Assembly: GCF_024611995.1 (NCBI RefSeq)
Contig: NZ_CP102509.1
Span: 3,224,001-3,288,000, forward strand
DNA length: 64,000 nt
Origin: Streptomyces sp. NBC_00162
GTDB taxonomy: Bacteria > Actinomycetota > Actinomycetes > Streptomycetales > Streptomycetaceae
Direction: 5' to 3'
Positions 1-8,512 of the stretch are shown here, piece by piece (position 1 is the stretch's first letter; each line of letters opens with the position of its first letter). The notes below the pieces were generated by a model, which worked only from the letters and a program-made list of their open reading frames with translations, searched no databases and was not told where the DNA came from. Made by a program: the position numbers and the translations under genes.

Positions 1-305
1 GACCGCTGCACCTTCGAGGTGCGGCGGTCCTTCGCGTTCCAGCAGGCCTTGTGCCAGTGGCGCCGGTCGTCCACGCCGCCGTACTCCGGCCAGGCCACCA
101 GGTGCGGGGTCCCGGAGGGGATCTCCTGGTCGCAGCCCGGGCAGCGGTAGCGCTTGCCCGCCGCGCTCGCGCCCGCGACGTGCCGGACCTTCCACTCCTC
201 GCCCTGGTACTCCTCCGTGCGCTCCAGCCCGTAGCGGTCGAGGCCGGTGCTGGGGCGTTCGTCCGGAGTCTCGCCGCCCCTGGGGCGGTTGTGGCGCGGT
301 GACAC
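1..305 (-). CDS. Conserved zinc-finger-like protein, N-terminal part (runs off the left edge)
   Basis: The minus strand reads open from a GTG at 305 to the window edge, about 101 residues. A GAGG about seven bases upstream of the GTG supports this start. The visible protein starts with a charged tail and then has a Cys-Pro-Gly-Cys pair (C55, C58) followed by His residues and HWHKAC ending in C88, an arrangement typical of a small treble-clef or zinc-ribbon fold. Homologues in Streptomyces are, from memory, often labelled ATP/GTP-binding protein, but no P-loop is visible in this part. The function is unknown. The plus-strand reading frame over the same bases is treated as a shadow. Confidence 0.6.
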   Translation of the reverse strand, partial: MSPRHNRPRGGETPDERPSTGLDRYGLERTEEYQGEEWKVRHVAGASAAGKRYRCPGCDQEIPSGTPHLVAWPEYGGVDDRRHWHKACWNAKDRRTSKVQR

Positions 306-444
306 GTATACCTCACGGATGGGCGGACGGCAGTGACTTTCTCCCAGACTACGCGCAGCGAGGCCGGGTACCCGCAGGGTGGCAGTGGAAGGGCGGTCCG
401 CGAAGAGGAATGGCCCGACAATCCCAATAACTTTCCTGTCAGCC

Positions 445-459
445 CGTGCCTTTGGCACG
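445..459. promoter_or_regulatory. Short palindrome in the promoter region of the luciferase-like gene
   Basis: CGTGCC-TTT-GGCACG is a perfect 6-bp inverted repeat, and CTGTCAG and GTGTCAG sit on its two sides. It lies 75 bases before the start of the oxidoreductase gene, in a stretch from 306 to 533 that has no gene. It could be an operator or part of a leader hairpin. No regulator can be assigned. Confidence 0.25.
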
Positions 460-533
460 TGTCAGACGTTGTTGCCATCGGAAGAACCGGTCCACCTGGG
501 GAGGCCGCGTCAGCCGCGAGGAGGGTAAAGGCG

Positions 534-1565
534 ATGCGCGTAGGAGCGTTTGTACTGGCGGCCCAGTTCCCGGGTCAGGGACAGGGAGAGGCACTGCACC
601 GTGCGGTGCGGACCGCCGAGGTGGCCGAAGAGGCCGGGCTCGACTCGGTCTGGCTCGCCGAACACCACTTCGTCCCGTACGGCGTCTGCCCCTCGGCGGT
701 GACCCTGGCGGCCCTGCTGCTGGGCCGGACCCGGCGCCTTCGGGTGGGCACGGCGGTCAGCGTGCTGCCGAGCACGCACCCGGTGGCCCTCGGCGAGCAG
801 GCGGCGCTGCTGCACCTGACCTCGGGCGGGCGGTTCACCCTCGGGGTGGGCCGGGGCGGGCCGTGGGTCGACCTGGAGGTCTTCGGGGGCGGCCTGGACG
901 CGTACGAGAACGGCTTCCCGGAAGCCCTGGACCTGCTGCGGCGCTGGCTGTCGGAGGCGCGGGTGGGGGCCGCCGGCGAGCGGTTCGGCTTCCGCGAGGT
1001 GGCCGTCGTACCGCGGCCGTCGGAGGCCCTGGACGGGGACGGGGCGGGCCCGGAGGTCATCGTGGCCTGCACCTCTCCCTCGTCGGTACGGATGGCCGCG
1101 CAGCGGGGCTTGCCCATGCTGCTGGGCATGCACTGCGGGGACGAGGAAAAGGCCGGGATGGTCGCGCTGTGGCGGGCCACGGCGCTGGAGGCGGGCCACT
1201 CCGGGGAGTACGTGGCCGGCGCGGGCCACGTCTCCGCCGGGGTCTGCCAGCTGGCGGACCGTACGGCGGAGGCGCGCGAGACGCTGATGAAGGCGCTGCC
1301 GGGCTGGCTCAGGCAGGGTCTGGACGCGCATGTGACGGTGGACGGCCGGGTGCGCGCGATGCGGGACCCGGTCGCGTACACGGAACTCCTGTGCGATCTG
1401 CACCCGGTGGGCACCCCTGAGCTGGCGGCGGACCGGCTGGCGGCCACCTCCGAGCGAACCGGCATCACGCGCTTCGCCCTCCTGACGGAGGGCTCGGGCG
1501 ATCTCGCCGCGACGGAGGAGAACGTACGGCGCCTCGGCACCGAAGTCCTGCCCCGTCTCGGCTGA
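534..1565 (+). CDS. Luciferase-like flavin-dependent oxidoreductase
   Basis: 343 residues. This is a bacterial-luciferase-like (LLM class) TIM-barrel protein expected to use FMNH2 or F420 to oxidise or reduce an unknown small substrate in the cytoplasm. The family pattern is visible: an N-terminal strand MRVGAFVLAAQFP, then WLAEHHF near residue 41, PSAVTLAALLLGRT, and the barrel segment FTLGVGRGG. The ATG at 534 was chosen because GAGGAGG lies 10 bases upstream. A frame open from 333 would add 67 residues with no family similarity. It stands alone: the left neighbour is divergent and the right neighbour convergent. The substrate cannot be told from sequence. Confidence 0.85.
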   Translation: MRVGAFVLAAQFPGQGQGEALHRAVRTAEVAEEAGLDSVWLAEHHFVPYGVCPSAVTLAALLLGRTRRLRVGTAVSVLPSTHPVALGEQAALLHLTSGGRFTLGVGRGGPWVDLEVFGGGLDAYENGFPEALDLLRRWLSEARVGAAGERFGFREVAVVPRPSEALDGDGAGPEVIVACTSPSSVRMAAQRGLPMLLGMHCGDEEKAGMVALWRATALEAGHSGEYVAGAGHVSAGVCQLADRTAEARETLMKALPGWLRQGLDAHVTVDGRVRAMRDPVAYTELLCDLHPVGTPELAADRLAATSERTGITRFALLTEGSGDLAATEENVRRLGTEVLPRLG

Positions 1566-1596
1566 GATCTGCCGGCCGGGCTCCTAGGTCGTGCCC

Positions 1597-1989
1597 CTAG
1601 CAGTCCCGCAGCTCGGGCGACTGGTTGAGCAGCTGACCGCGGATCGAAGTGAACTTGGCCAGCCGGTCGTCCACCGCGGGGTCCAGCGGGAACACCGCTA
1701 CCCGGTGACAGTTCTGGAACGCCAGGCGCACTCCGAAGTGCCGCTGCAGAGCACCGCGTATCGCGTCACTCGCGAGAGCGCGCAGCAGCTGCCCGCGCGC
1801 CTGCTCGTCGGGCGGCGGCGTCTGGTTGTCGGCGAACTGTCCGCCGTCGACCTTCAACTGGGCCACCAGCGAGCTGATCATCTCCCATGCGTAAGGCAGG
1901 GAGGTCCGGACGCAGTCGACGAAAGCGGCTTCGTCGACCTCGCCTCGCTCGGCCTGTTCGAGTAGGGCCGGTGAGACGTCGAGCGACAT
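1597..1989 (-). CDS. Small conserved Streptomyces protein (SCO5389-like)
   Basis: 130 residues, beginning MSLDVSPALLEQAERGEV. The ATG at 1989 has GAGGAG six bases upstream. An upstream in-frame extension to 2145 is rejected because it lacks a ribosome site and looks non-coding. The protein is mostly helical, has Cys residues near residues 21 and 95, and ends in a Cys. No catalytic motif is visible. From memory a similar protein sits beside nucS in S. coelicolor, which is why the name is offered. It is divergent from nucS with about 220 bases between the starts, so a shared control region is possible. The function is unknown. Confidence 0.7.
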   Translation of the reverse strand: MSLDVSPALLEQAERGEVDEAAFVDCVRTSLPYAWEMISSLVAQLKVDGGQFADNQTPPPDEQARGQLLRALASDAIRGALQRHFGVRLAFQNCHRVAVFPLDPAVDDRLAKFTSIRGQLLNQSPELRDC

Positions 1990-2209
1990 GGGTTCTCCTC
2001 TCGTGACCCCGGCCGATTGGGTTGCCGGAGTCTTACGGGCAGGGAAGGAGGCCGCGACGCAGCGTGCACGCTCCGCAACCTCCCGCTCACCACGGTAGGC
2101 GTCCCATGGGTGACGCACCAGGAGAATGCGCATACAACGCGCCATCCGCGAACGGGGCTTTCACGGGCGAATCGCGTGGAGCCCCATCGGTCGAGTAGCG
2201 TTGCCGACC

Positions 2210-2881
2210 ATGCGTCTCGTCATTGCCCGCTGCTCCGTCGATTACGCGGGCCGGCTCACCGCCCATCTGCCCTCGGCACCCCGTCTGATCCTCGTGAAGG
2301 CCGACGGCAGTGTCTCGATCCACGCGGACGACCGGGCGTACAAACCGCTCAACTGGATGTCGCCCCCGTGCACCCTCAAAGAGGGGAGCGGTGACGACGC
2401 CGGTGTGTGGACCGTCGTCAACAAGGCGGGTGAGAAGCTCATCATCACCATGGAGGAAGTCCTGCACGACTCCTCCCACGAGCTCGGCACCGACCCGGGG
2501 CTCATCAAGGACGGCGTGGAAGCACACCTCCAGGAACTCCTCGCGGACCGCATCGAAACGCTGGGCGAGGGCTACACGCTGATCCGGCGCGAGTACATGA
2601 CGGCGATCGGGCCGGTGGACATCCTGTGCCGGGATGGCTCCGGCGCGACGGTGGCCGTGGAGATCAAGCGGCGCGGCGAGATCGACGGCGTCGAGCAGCT
2701 GACCCGCTATCTGGAGCTCCTGAACCGCGACCCGCACCTGGCCCCGGTCCGCGGCATCTTCGCGGCCCAGGAGATCAAGCCGCAGGCCAAGGTCCTGGCG
2801 ACGGACCGCGGGATGGACTGCGTGGTCCTGGACTACAACGCGATGCGCGGCATTGAGGACGACAAGCTGCGGCTGTTCTGA
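2210..2881 (+). CDS. nucS: Mismatch-specific endonuclease NucS (EndoMS)
   Basis: 223 residues, the usual length for the family. NucS replaces MutS/MutL in most actinobacteria. It binds G-T, G-G and T-T mismatches as a dimer and cuts both strands. The N-terminal half (about 1-110) is the DNA-binding and dimerisation domain. The C-terminal half is a RecB-like nuclease with D137 in GPVDIL and E151/K153 in VEIKRRG. The extreme C-terminus, DDKLRLF, has the hydrophobic pattern of a beta-clamp-binding peptide, in keeping with the known clamp dependence of NucS. The ATG at 2210 gives the family N-terminus [12 protein letters not shown]. The ribosome site is weak. A perfect hairpin follows 20 bases after the stop. 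Confidence 0.95.
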   Translation: MRLVIARCSVDYAGRLTAHLPSAPRLILVKADGSVSIHADDRAYKPLNWMSPPCTLKEGSGDDAGVWTVVNKAGEKLIITMEEVLHDSSHELGTDPGLIKDGVEAHLQELLADRIETLGEGYTLIRREYMTAIGPVDILCRDGSGATVAVEIKRRGEIDGVEQLTRYLELLNRDPHLAPVRGIFAAQEIKPQAKVLATDRGMDCVVLDYNAMRGIEDDKLRLF

Positions 2882-2901
2882 CCCACCGCCCGCACCGTCA
2901 C

Positions 2902-2931
2902 GATGGCTCCGTCCCGAAGGACGGAGCCATC
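2902..2931. terminator. Bidirectional terminator between nucS and the P-loop membrane protein gene
   Basis: A perfect 13-bp inverted repeat (2902-2914 and 2919-2931) with a four-base CGAA loop. It lies between two convergent stop codons (2881 and 2937), so it can end both transcripts. There is no long T run, which is usual for Streptomyces terminators. Confidence 0.8.
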
Positions 2932-2936
2932 GGCGT

Positions 2937-5444
2937 TCACGGGCCGTCCCCCAGACTCCGTCCGGGGGTACCCCCAGCGGTGGCCGACGCCGTACCCGTA
3001 CCCGTGCCCGAGGTGGCCGTCGGCGACGGCGGGGCGGTCTCCGTGGGCGTCGGGGACGCGGACGGCTCCGCGGAGGTCGGCGGCGGTGAGACCGACGAGG
3101 AGGTCGGCGGCTGCGGCGGGGTGGACTGCGGGCGGCGCGAGGGCGTACGGGACGGGGTACGGCCCGGGGTCGTCGGGGAGGTGGTCTCCCCCGGGGTGGC
3201 GGACTCCGAAGGCGGGGCCGCCGGGTCGGAGGGATCCGGTGCGGGATCGTTCCCGCTGGCCCCCGGCACCACCGGCGGAGCCGACCGCGTCTTGGTGCCC
3301 GAGACCGCCGGACTCTGCGCGGGCGGCGCCGAGGTGTCCGAAGAGCTCATCGCGAGGCTCACCACCGTGCCCAGCGCGACCACGGCGAGCGCGCCCGCCC
3401 CGGCCAGCAGCACCCGGCGCCGACGGGCGGCGCCGTCGTGAGCCGGCTGTGGGGCGGGACGGGGGGCCGGGGCGGCGGGCTCCGGCTTCGGCGAGATCGG
3501 GAAGGCGTCCTCGAACACCTCCGACAGGGTCGTGGGCGGCTCCTGACGCCGGATCACGGGCACTACCGGAGCCACCCGCGTCACGGCCTCCGACTTGGCG
3601 GAGGACACAGGGGCAGCAGGGGCCACGGGGGCAACGGGGGCTGCCACGGCCTTGGGGGCGGCCTGGCCGGGAAAGCCGGCCGCGGCGGCAGGCGGGGCCG
3701 GGGGCAGGGCCGCGGGCGCCGCAGCCGGGGGGAGGGCCGGCGCCTCCAGCCGCAGCGGCGGCGAAGCCGCCACCTCGGCGGCCTCCCGGTCCACTACCAG
3801 GGCCAGCGCCCTGCGGCCCGCCACGGTGCCCCGCTTGTCGGCCAGCGCCCCGCGCAGCCCGATCGAGGTCTCCAGCTCGGCCCGTGCCCGGTCCAGGCGT
3901 CCCTCGCACAGGGCGAGCACGCCGAGTTCGTGGTGGAAGTACGCCTGCTCGGCGACCTCCCCCGCCTTGCGCGCGGCCTCGGCGCCCGAGCGCAGCACCC
4001 GCTCCCACGCCTCCCAGTGCCGCGAGGCCGCGAACGCCGGGGCCGCCGTCCGCGCCAGCAGCACGGCCGCCACCACGTCCGCGCCGGACAGTGCGCAGAG
4101 CACCGCGTCCGCCTCGGCCGCGACCCTCTCCGGGGTCACCGAGGAGTGCCCGGTCCACCAGGCGTAGTGCCGGGCGGCCGTACGGGCCTCCTCGGCCGCG
4201 GTGTCCCCGTACCCGACCTCCTCCAGCTGCCGGGCGACGCCCGCGGCCAGCCGGTAGCGCGTGCCGACCGGTGTCAGCAGCCCGCAGTCCAGCAGTTCCG
4301 ACACCGCCGAGTCGGCGTGGGTGTCCCCCACCAGGGCCGGCAGGTGCGCGTGGTGCGGAAGCTCCCCGCCGAGCGCGCAGGCGATCCGCAGGGCGGCACG
4401 CGCCGACTCGCTGACCCGCGAGGCCAGCAGCTCCGCGGGGGCCGCGCCCTCGGCGAGCGTCGGCAGCGGCACCTCCACGGCGTCGCGGGGGCGCTCGTCG
4501 AAGACGCCGGGCTCCTCCTCGTCGTCGTCCTCGGCGGTGTGGTTGAGCTCGTCCCGCTGCCGCAGCAGCGCGGCGGCCTGTACGAAGCGCAGCGGGAGCC
4601 CTTCGGAGGCGAAGCGCAGATCGGAAGCCCAGGCGGTCTCCAGGTCCGTCAGCGGCCGGCCGAGGCGCGTCTCCAGCAGCTCCAGGCAGTCGGCCTTCCC
4701 CAGCCCGCCGAGGAAGACCTCCTCGATGTGCGAGTCGTCGGAGGGAGAGCGGGTTTCGGGGGTCGCGGCCAGCAGATACGCGCACTCGGGCGTGGCGTGC
4801 AGCAGCTCGTCGAGGGCGGGCCCGCCCATCTCCAGGTCGTCGAGGAGGACGATGGCGCCGATGTCCCGTACGCGGGCCAGCAGTTCGATCCGGTCGGGCC
4901 GCTGGTCCGAGGCCTCGTACACCGTCGCGTACAGCGCCTGGAGCAGCTCGGCGGGCTGCTGGTGCCCGTGGCCGGAGAGCCGTACGACGCCATCGGGGGC
5001 CAGGCCCGCGCAGTGGGCGGCCACCGCGTCGAGCAGCGCGGTGCGGCCGGAGCCTGAGGGTCCGGTCAGGCGTACGGACCGCCCCCGGCCCAGCAGCCGT
5101 ACGAGTCGCTCCCGCTCCTCCTCGCGCTCCAGCAGCGGCCGGGCGGGTACGGGAGGGCCTGGCAGGACGGGCGGCCGGGCGGCGGCGGCCCGGGCGGTGC
5201 GGGCGGCCGCGTCGCGCTTGGCGGGGCGGCCGGGGCGCGTGCCGGGCCGGAGCGGCTCGATCTCGCTGCCGTCGACCGGGTTGACGGTGAGCGTGAACTC
5301 GCCTGCGGTGAGGGTGACGACCCGGGCGGGCCCCACGGGCGCCGGTGCGGGCGCGTGCCCGGCCTTCGCGGGCAGCGCGGGCGGCAGCCCGGCGGCACCC
5401 CCGGACTGCTCCTCCGGATCGGCCTGCCCCTGTATGTGGTCCAT
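2937..5444 (-). CDS. Large P-loop NTPase with C-terminal membrane anchor and Pro/Ser/Thr-rich tail
   Basis: 835 residues. The ATG at 5444 is preceded by GGGGGA. Order of parts: a short N-terminal region (1-100); an ATPase core with Walker A GPSGSGRT (128-135) and Walker B IVLLDDLE (198-205); a helical, TPR-like region to about 600; a Pro/Ala linker; one transmembrane helix (about 675-698); and a tail of some 137 residues rich in Pro, Ser and Thr. The ATPase and helical parts resemble the STAND/AfsR type of signalling NTPase but lack an obvious DNA-binding domain. The topology suggests a cytoplasmic NTPase tethered to the membrane with an exposed, possibly glycosylated tail. Its last codons lie in an interspersed repeat (2948-2976). 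The partner and ligand are unknown. Confidence 0.8.
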   Translation of the reverse strand: MDHIQGQADPEEQSGGAAGLPPALPAKAGHAPAPAPVGPARVVTLTAGEFTLTVNPVDGSEIEPLRPGTRPGRPAKRDAAARTARAAAARPPVLPGPPVPARPLLEREEERERLVRLLGRGRSVRLTGPSGSGRTALLDAVAAHCAGLAPDGVVRLSGHGHQQPAELLQALYATVYEASDQRPDRIELLARVRDIGAIVLLDDLEMGGPALDELLHATPECAYLLAATPETRSPSDDSHIEEVFLGGLGKADCLELLETRLGRPLTDLETAWASDLRFASEGLPLRFVQAAALLRQRDELNHTAEDDDEEEPGVFDERPRDAVEVPLPTLAEGAAPAELLASRVSESARAALRIACALGGELPHHAHLPALVGDTHADSAVSELLDCGLLTPVGTRYRLAAGVARQLEEVGYGDTAAEEARTAARHYAWWTGHSSVTPERVAAEADAVLCALSGADVVAAVLLARTAAPAFAASRHWEAWERVLRSGAEAARKAGEVAEQAYFHHELGVLALCEGRLDRARAELETSIGLRGALADKRGTVAGRRALALVVDREAAEVAASPPLRLEAPALPPAAAPAALPPAPPAAAAGFPGQAAPKAVAAPVAPVAPAAPVSSAKSEAVTRVAPVVPVIRRQEPPTTLSEVFEDAFPISPKPEPAAPAPRPAPQPAHDGAARRRRVLLAGAGALAVVALGTVVSLAMSSSDTSAPPAQSPAVSGTKTRSAPPVVPGASGNDPAPDPSDPAAPPSESATPGETTSPTTPGRTPSRTPSRRPQSTPPQPPTSSSVSPPPTSAEPSASPTPTETAPPSPTATSGTGTGTASATAGGTPGRSLGDGP
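2948..2976. repeat. Interspersed hairpin repeat, copy 1
   Basis: A 29-bp GC-rich sequence containing runs of five C and five G. It differs at one base from a copy at 46804-46832. It lies inside the last codons of the P-loop protein gene and supplies part of its C-terminus. Partial copies sit at 23945-23959 and near 43732. Confidence 0.7.
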
Positions 5445-5626
5445 GACCAAGTCCCCCGATCGCGCCGTGCGCCTCGCCGTCGTACCGCCCGGCCTTCGCA
5501 CACGCCGCTGCCGCTACTGGTCCGGTTTCCGCCCGAACCCTAGACCGTGGCCGGTCGTGCGGGGAACCGCGGGGGTGCCATCACCACCGGACCGTTACGT
5601 TTCCGCAGGAAAACGGAACGCCAGAT

Positions 5627-5950
5627 TCACACCCGGGGCAGGGACTCCGCTTCCAGTCCGCCCTCGATCGCGAGGATCCGGTGCAGCCGGGTGGCCACGA
5701 GCAGCCGCTGCATCTGCGGCGGCACCCCGCGCAGTACGAGGCGCCGTCCGGTCCGGCCGGCCCTGCGGTGCGCGCCCATGATCACGCCGAGGCCGGTCGC
5801 GTCCCAGGAGTCGAGCCCGGTGAGGTCGAGCACGAGGTCGCCGTGGCCGTCGTCGAGGGCGGTGTGGAGGACCGTACGGGCGTCCGCCGCGCTGCGCACG
5901 TCGAGGCGACCCCCGACGACGAGTTCGGCGTGGTCGCCCCTGATGTGCAT
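5627..5950 (-). CDS. STAS-domain protein, anti-sigma-factor-antagonist type
   Basis: 107 residues from the ATG at 5950, which has GGGAG seven bases upstream. A TTG at 6004 would give 125 residues with a poorer site, so the start is not certain. The whole protein is one STAS domain: alternating strands and helices, LVLDLTGLDSWDATGLGVIM in the middle, and Ser plus Thr at the conserved phosphorylation position (DSWDATGL). By family it binds an anti-sigma or switch kinase and is inactivated by phosphorylation. No partner kinase is adjacent, so the system it belongs to is unknown. It shares strand and direction with the P-loop protein gene after a 182-base gap. Confidence 0.85.
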   Translation of the reverse strand: MHIRGDHAELVVGGRLDVRSAADARTVLHTALDDGHGDLVLDLTGLDSWDATGLGVIMGAHRRAGRTGRRLVLRGVPPQMQRLLVATRLHRILAIEGGLEAESLPRV

Positions 5951-6120
5951 GTGTACTCCCGGCGGTACTGCGTACGTATGGTCCGACTGGTCCGTGGTCG
6001 GCAACTCTCACTGCAACTGACTGCCGCACGGGCAGGGAAGTTGCCGACCGTGAGCGAACCGATACCTAATTCACCCTGAAGGGTGAGGGCATTCGAACGA
6101 TGGCGCTCAGTGGTAAGGCC

Positions 6121-6969
6121 TCAGTGCTTGTAGAAGCCCTGTCCGCTCTTGCGGCCGATGTCCCCGGCGTCCACCATCCGGCGCATCAGCTCCGGCGGCG
6201 CGAACTTCTCGTCCTGGGACTCGGTGTAGATGTTGCTCGTGGCGTGCAGCAGGATGTCGACGCCCGTGAGGTCGGCGGTGGCCAGCGGGCCCATCGCGTG
6301 CCCGAAGCCCAGCTTGCACGCGATGTCGATGTCCTCGGCGGAAGCCACGCCGGATTCGTACAGCTTTGCGGCCTCGACGACCAGCGCGGAGATCAGACGG
6401 GTCGTCACGAAACCGGCGACGTCGCGGTTGACGACGATGCAGGTCTTGCCGACGGACTCGGCGAACGCGCGGGTGGTGGCCAGGGTTTCGTCGCTCGTCT
6501 TGTAGCCGCGGACGAGCTCGCAGAGCTGCATCATCGGAACGGGCGAGAAGAAGTGCGCGCCGACGACCCGCTCCGGACGCTCCGTCACGGCCGCGATCTT
6601 GGTGATCGGGATGGCGGAGGTGTTGGAGGCGAGGATCGTGTCCTCACGGACGATCTTGTCGAGGGCACGGAAGATCTCGTGCTTGATCTCGATCTTCTCG
6701 AAGGCGGCCTCGACCACGATGTCGACGTCGGCGACGGCGTCGAGGTCGGTCGTGGTCGTGATGCGCGCGAGGGCCGCCTCGGCGTCCTCGGCCGAGAGCT
6801 TGCCCTTGGAGACGAACTTGTCGTACGAGGCCTTGATCCCGTCCGTGCCACGGGTCAGCGCGGCGTCGGTGACATCGCGCAGGACGACGTCCCAGCCCGC
6901 CTGCGCGGAGACCTGAGCGATCCCGGACCCCATCAAGCCGGCACCGATGACGGCAAGCTTCCCAGCCAC
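6121..6969 (-). CDS. 3-hydroxyacyl-CoA (3-hydroxybutyryl-CoA) dehydrogenase
   Basis: 282 residues, the standard length of the short single-function enzyme. It oxidises (S)-3-hydroxybutyryl-CoA to acetoacetyl-CoA, or runs in reverse, with NAD(P), in fatty acid and PHB-type metabolism. The NAD-binding motif is GAGLMGSG (9-16). The catalytic His-Glu dyad is H139 in VGAHFFSPV and E151 in LCELV. The C-terminal all-alpha domain includes the conserved stretch LGFGHAMGPL. The GTG at 6969 is preceded by AGAGGGG. The gene stands alone, with no acyl-CoA genes beside it. Confidence 0.93.
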   Translation of the reverse strand: MAGKLAVIGAGLMGSGIAQVSAQAGWDVVLRDVTDAALTRGTDGIKASYDKFVSKGKLSAEDAEAALARITTTTDLDAVADVDIVVEAAFEKIEIKHEIFRALDKIVREDTILASNTSAIPITKIAAVTERPERVVGAHFFSPVPMMQLCELVRGYKTSDETLATTRAFAESVGKTCIVVNRDVAGFVTTRLISALVVEAAKLYESGVASAEDIDIACKLGFGHAMGPLATADLTGVDILLHATSNIYTESQDEKFAPPELMRRMVDAGDIGRKSGQGFYKH

Positions 6970-6993
6970 TGCACACCCCTCTGTTCTTGAAAA

Positions 6994-7055
6994 GGCCCAG
7001 TCGCGAAAGGGCCCGGGCTCTAAAGCCCGGTCAAGGCCCGGTCGCGAAACGGCCC
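6994..7055. repeat. Direct repeat and hairpin upstream of the dehydrogenase gene
   Basis: Two 21-bp near-identical units (6994-7014 and 7035-7055) with two mismatches, built on GTCGCGAAA, flank a CCGGGCT/AGCCCGG hairpin (7013-7030). They lie in the 237-base gap between the divergent dehydrogenase and cobalamin adenosyltransferase genes. They could be operator sites. No known consensus was recognised. Confidence 0.35.
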
Positions 7056-7206
7056 AGTCTCGTAGCCACTCCGGCGGAGACTAGCGCCCGGCCGGTGCGG
7101 TGTGACCGTGAAGTAACACGCGTCACGTCTCAGATGACGGACATCACACCGGGACGGCCCAGCAGTGCGGCGGATGCCCGCAGTTGGCCCGGACTACGCT
7201 GGCGGC

Positions 7207-7779
7207 ATGGTGAACCTCACGCGCATCTACACCCGTACCGGCGACAAGGGCACGACCGCGCTCGGCGACATGAGCCGCACGGCCAAGACCGATCTGCGGA
7301 TCTCCGCGTACGCCGACACCAACGAGGCCAACGCGGCCATCGGGACGGCGATCGCGCTCGGCAGCCTGCCGGAAGAGGTCGTAAAGGTCCTGGTTCGGGT
7401 GCAGAACGACCTGTTCGACGTGGGTGCGGACCTGTGCACCCCGGTGGTCGAGAACCCGCAGTACCCGCCGCTCCGCGTGGAGCAGTTCTACGTCGACAAG
7501 CTGGAGGCGGACTGCGACGTCTTCAACGAGGAGCTGGAGAAGCTGCGCAGCTTCATCCTCCCCGGCGGCACCCCCGGCGCCGCCCTCCTGCACCAGGCCT
7601 GCACGGTGGTCCGGCGCGCCGAGCGCTCCACCTGGTCGGCCCTGGAGGTGCACGGCGAGGTGATGAACCCGCTGACCGCCACCTACCTGAACCGCCTGTC
7701 CGACCTCCTGTTCATCCTGGCCCGTACGGCCAACAAGGAGGTCGGGGACGTGCTGTGGGTGCCGGGCGGCGAGCGCTAG
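7207..7779 (+). CDS. PduO-type cob(I)alamin adenosyltransferase
   Basis: 190 residues. The enzyme transfers the adenosyl group of ATP to cob(I)alamin to make adenosylcobalamin, the cofactor of methylmalonyl-CoA mutase and class II ribonucleotide reductase. The N-terminal ATP-binding signature TRTGDKGTT is visible (from residue 8), as are the family segments DLFDVGADL and VVRRAERS. The ATG at 7207 has only a weak ribosome site (GCTGGCGGC). Its last four bases overlap the last four of the convergent membrane protein gene. A cobalamin adenosyltransferase also lies between the atp operon and nucS in mycobacteria, which supports the assignment. Confidence 0.93.
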   Translation: MVNLTRIYTRTGDKGTTALGDMSRTAKTDLRISAYADTNEANAAIGTAIALGSLPEEVVKVLVRVQNDLFDVGADLCTPVVENPQYPPLRVEQFYVDKLEADCDVFNEELEKLRSFILPGGTPGAALLHQACTVVRRAERSTWSALEVHGEVMNPLTATYLNRLSDLLFILARTANKEVGDVLWVPGGER

Positions 7780-8348
7780 CGCTCCGTCCCGGCGAGCGCG
7801 GGCCGCTCCTCGGCGCCCGCCGGGGCCTTCTTCGGCCACACCGTGTAGGCGACGGCGATCAGGGCGTGGATGCCCACCGCCCGCAGGGCGCCGAACTGCC
7901 ACGCCTTGAGCGAGCTGACGTCGCCCGCGTCGCCCACGTACCAGATCGCGATCTGGAGCAGGGCGAGGGCGACGGCCGCGGCGATGATGGTCCGGATCCA
8001 CAGCTTCCACTCGTGGACGGCCCGCGCCTTCCCGTATCCGGCACCGGCCGGCTTGGGTCCGCCGGCCAGCCGGTGCGCGGCGTGGCCGTCGAGCCACTTG
8101 ATCGTGTAGTGGCCGTAGGCGACGGTGTAGCCGATGTACAGGGCGGCGAGGCCGTGCTTCCAGTCCGGCTCGGCTCCGTTCTTGAGGTCCAGTGTGGTGA
8201 CCACCAGCAGGACCAGCTCCATCAGCGGCTCGCACAGCAGGACCGCCGCGCCCAGCCTCGGCATCTTCGCCAGGTAGCGCAGGGCCAGGCCGAGGGCCAG
8301 CAGTACCCAGAAGCCGACCTCACAGGCGATGATCAGCGCGACGATCAC
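7776..8348 (-). CDS. Integral membrane protein, about five transmembrane helices
   Basis: 190 residues. The GTG at 8348 is preceded by GGAGAG. Hydrophobic helices are visible at about 2-24, 32-52, 66-82, 122-142 and 155-172, with a basic loop after the third. The segment HYTIKWLDGHAAHRLAGGPKP is soluble and probably cytoplasmic. No transport or catalytic motif is visible. It is convergent with the cobalamin adenosyltransferase gene and divergent from the chitinase sensor kinase, so it is probably a single-gene unit. The function is unknown. Confidence 0.75.
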   Translation of the reverse strand: MIVALIIACEVGFWVLLALGLALRYLAKMPRLGAAVLLCEPLMELVLLVVTTLDLKNGAEPDWKHGLAALYIGYTVAYGHYTIKWLDGHAAHRLAGGPKPAGAGYGKARAVHEWKLWIRTIIAAAVALALLQIAIWYVGDAGDVSSLKAWQFGALRAVGIHALIAVAYTVWPKKAPAGAEERPALAGTER

Positions 8349-8512
8349 GGGACTCTCCGTTCCGCTCGGGTGTGCGACGTACTCCCAGACTCCCGGCAGG
8401 CCGGGCCCGATGCGTCGTCACCACTGACGACCTGCGACTGCATCCTTCGATGTACTGACAACTCGGCCTCTCCGCCGAGGTCGGCGCCCCGCGCACCCTG
8501 TTGGATGGGATC

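Noticed and set aside
446..1420. Alternative frames within the luciferase-like gene on both strands
   Set aside because: The selected frame has the family motifs and a GAGGAGG site; the others are Arg/Gly-rich shadows.
2833..4785. A 650-codon minus-strand frame overlapping the P-loop protein
   Set aside because: Out of frame with the protein that has Walker motifs and a membrane helix; composition is Gly/Arg/Ala-rich with no domain.
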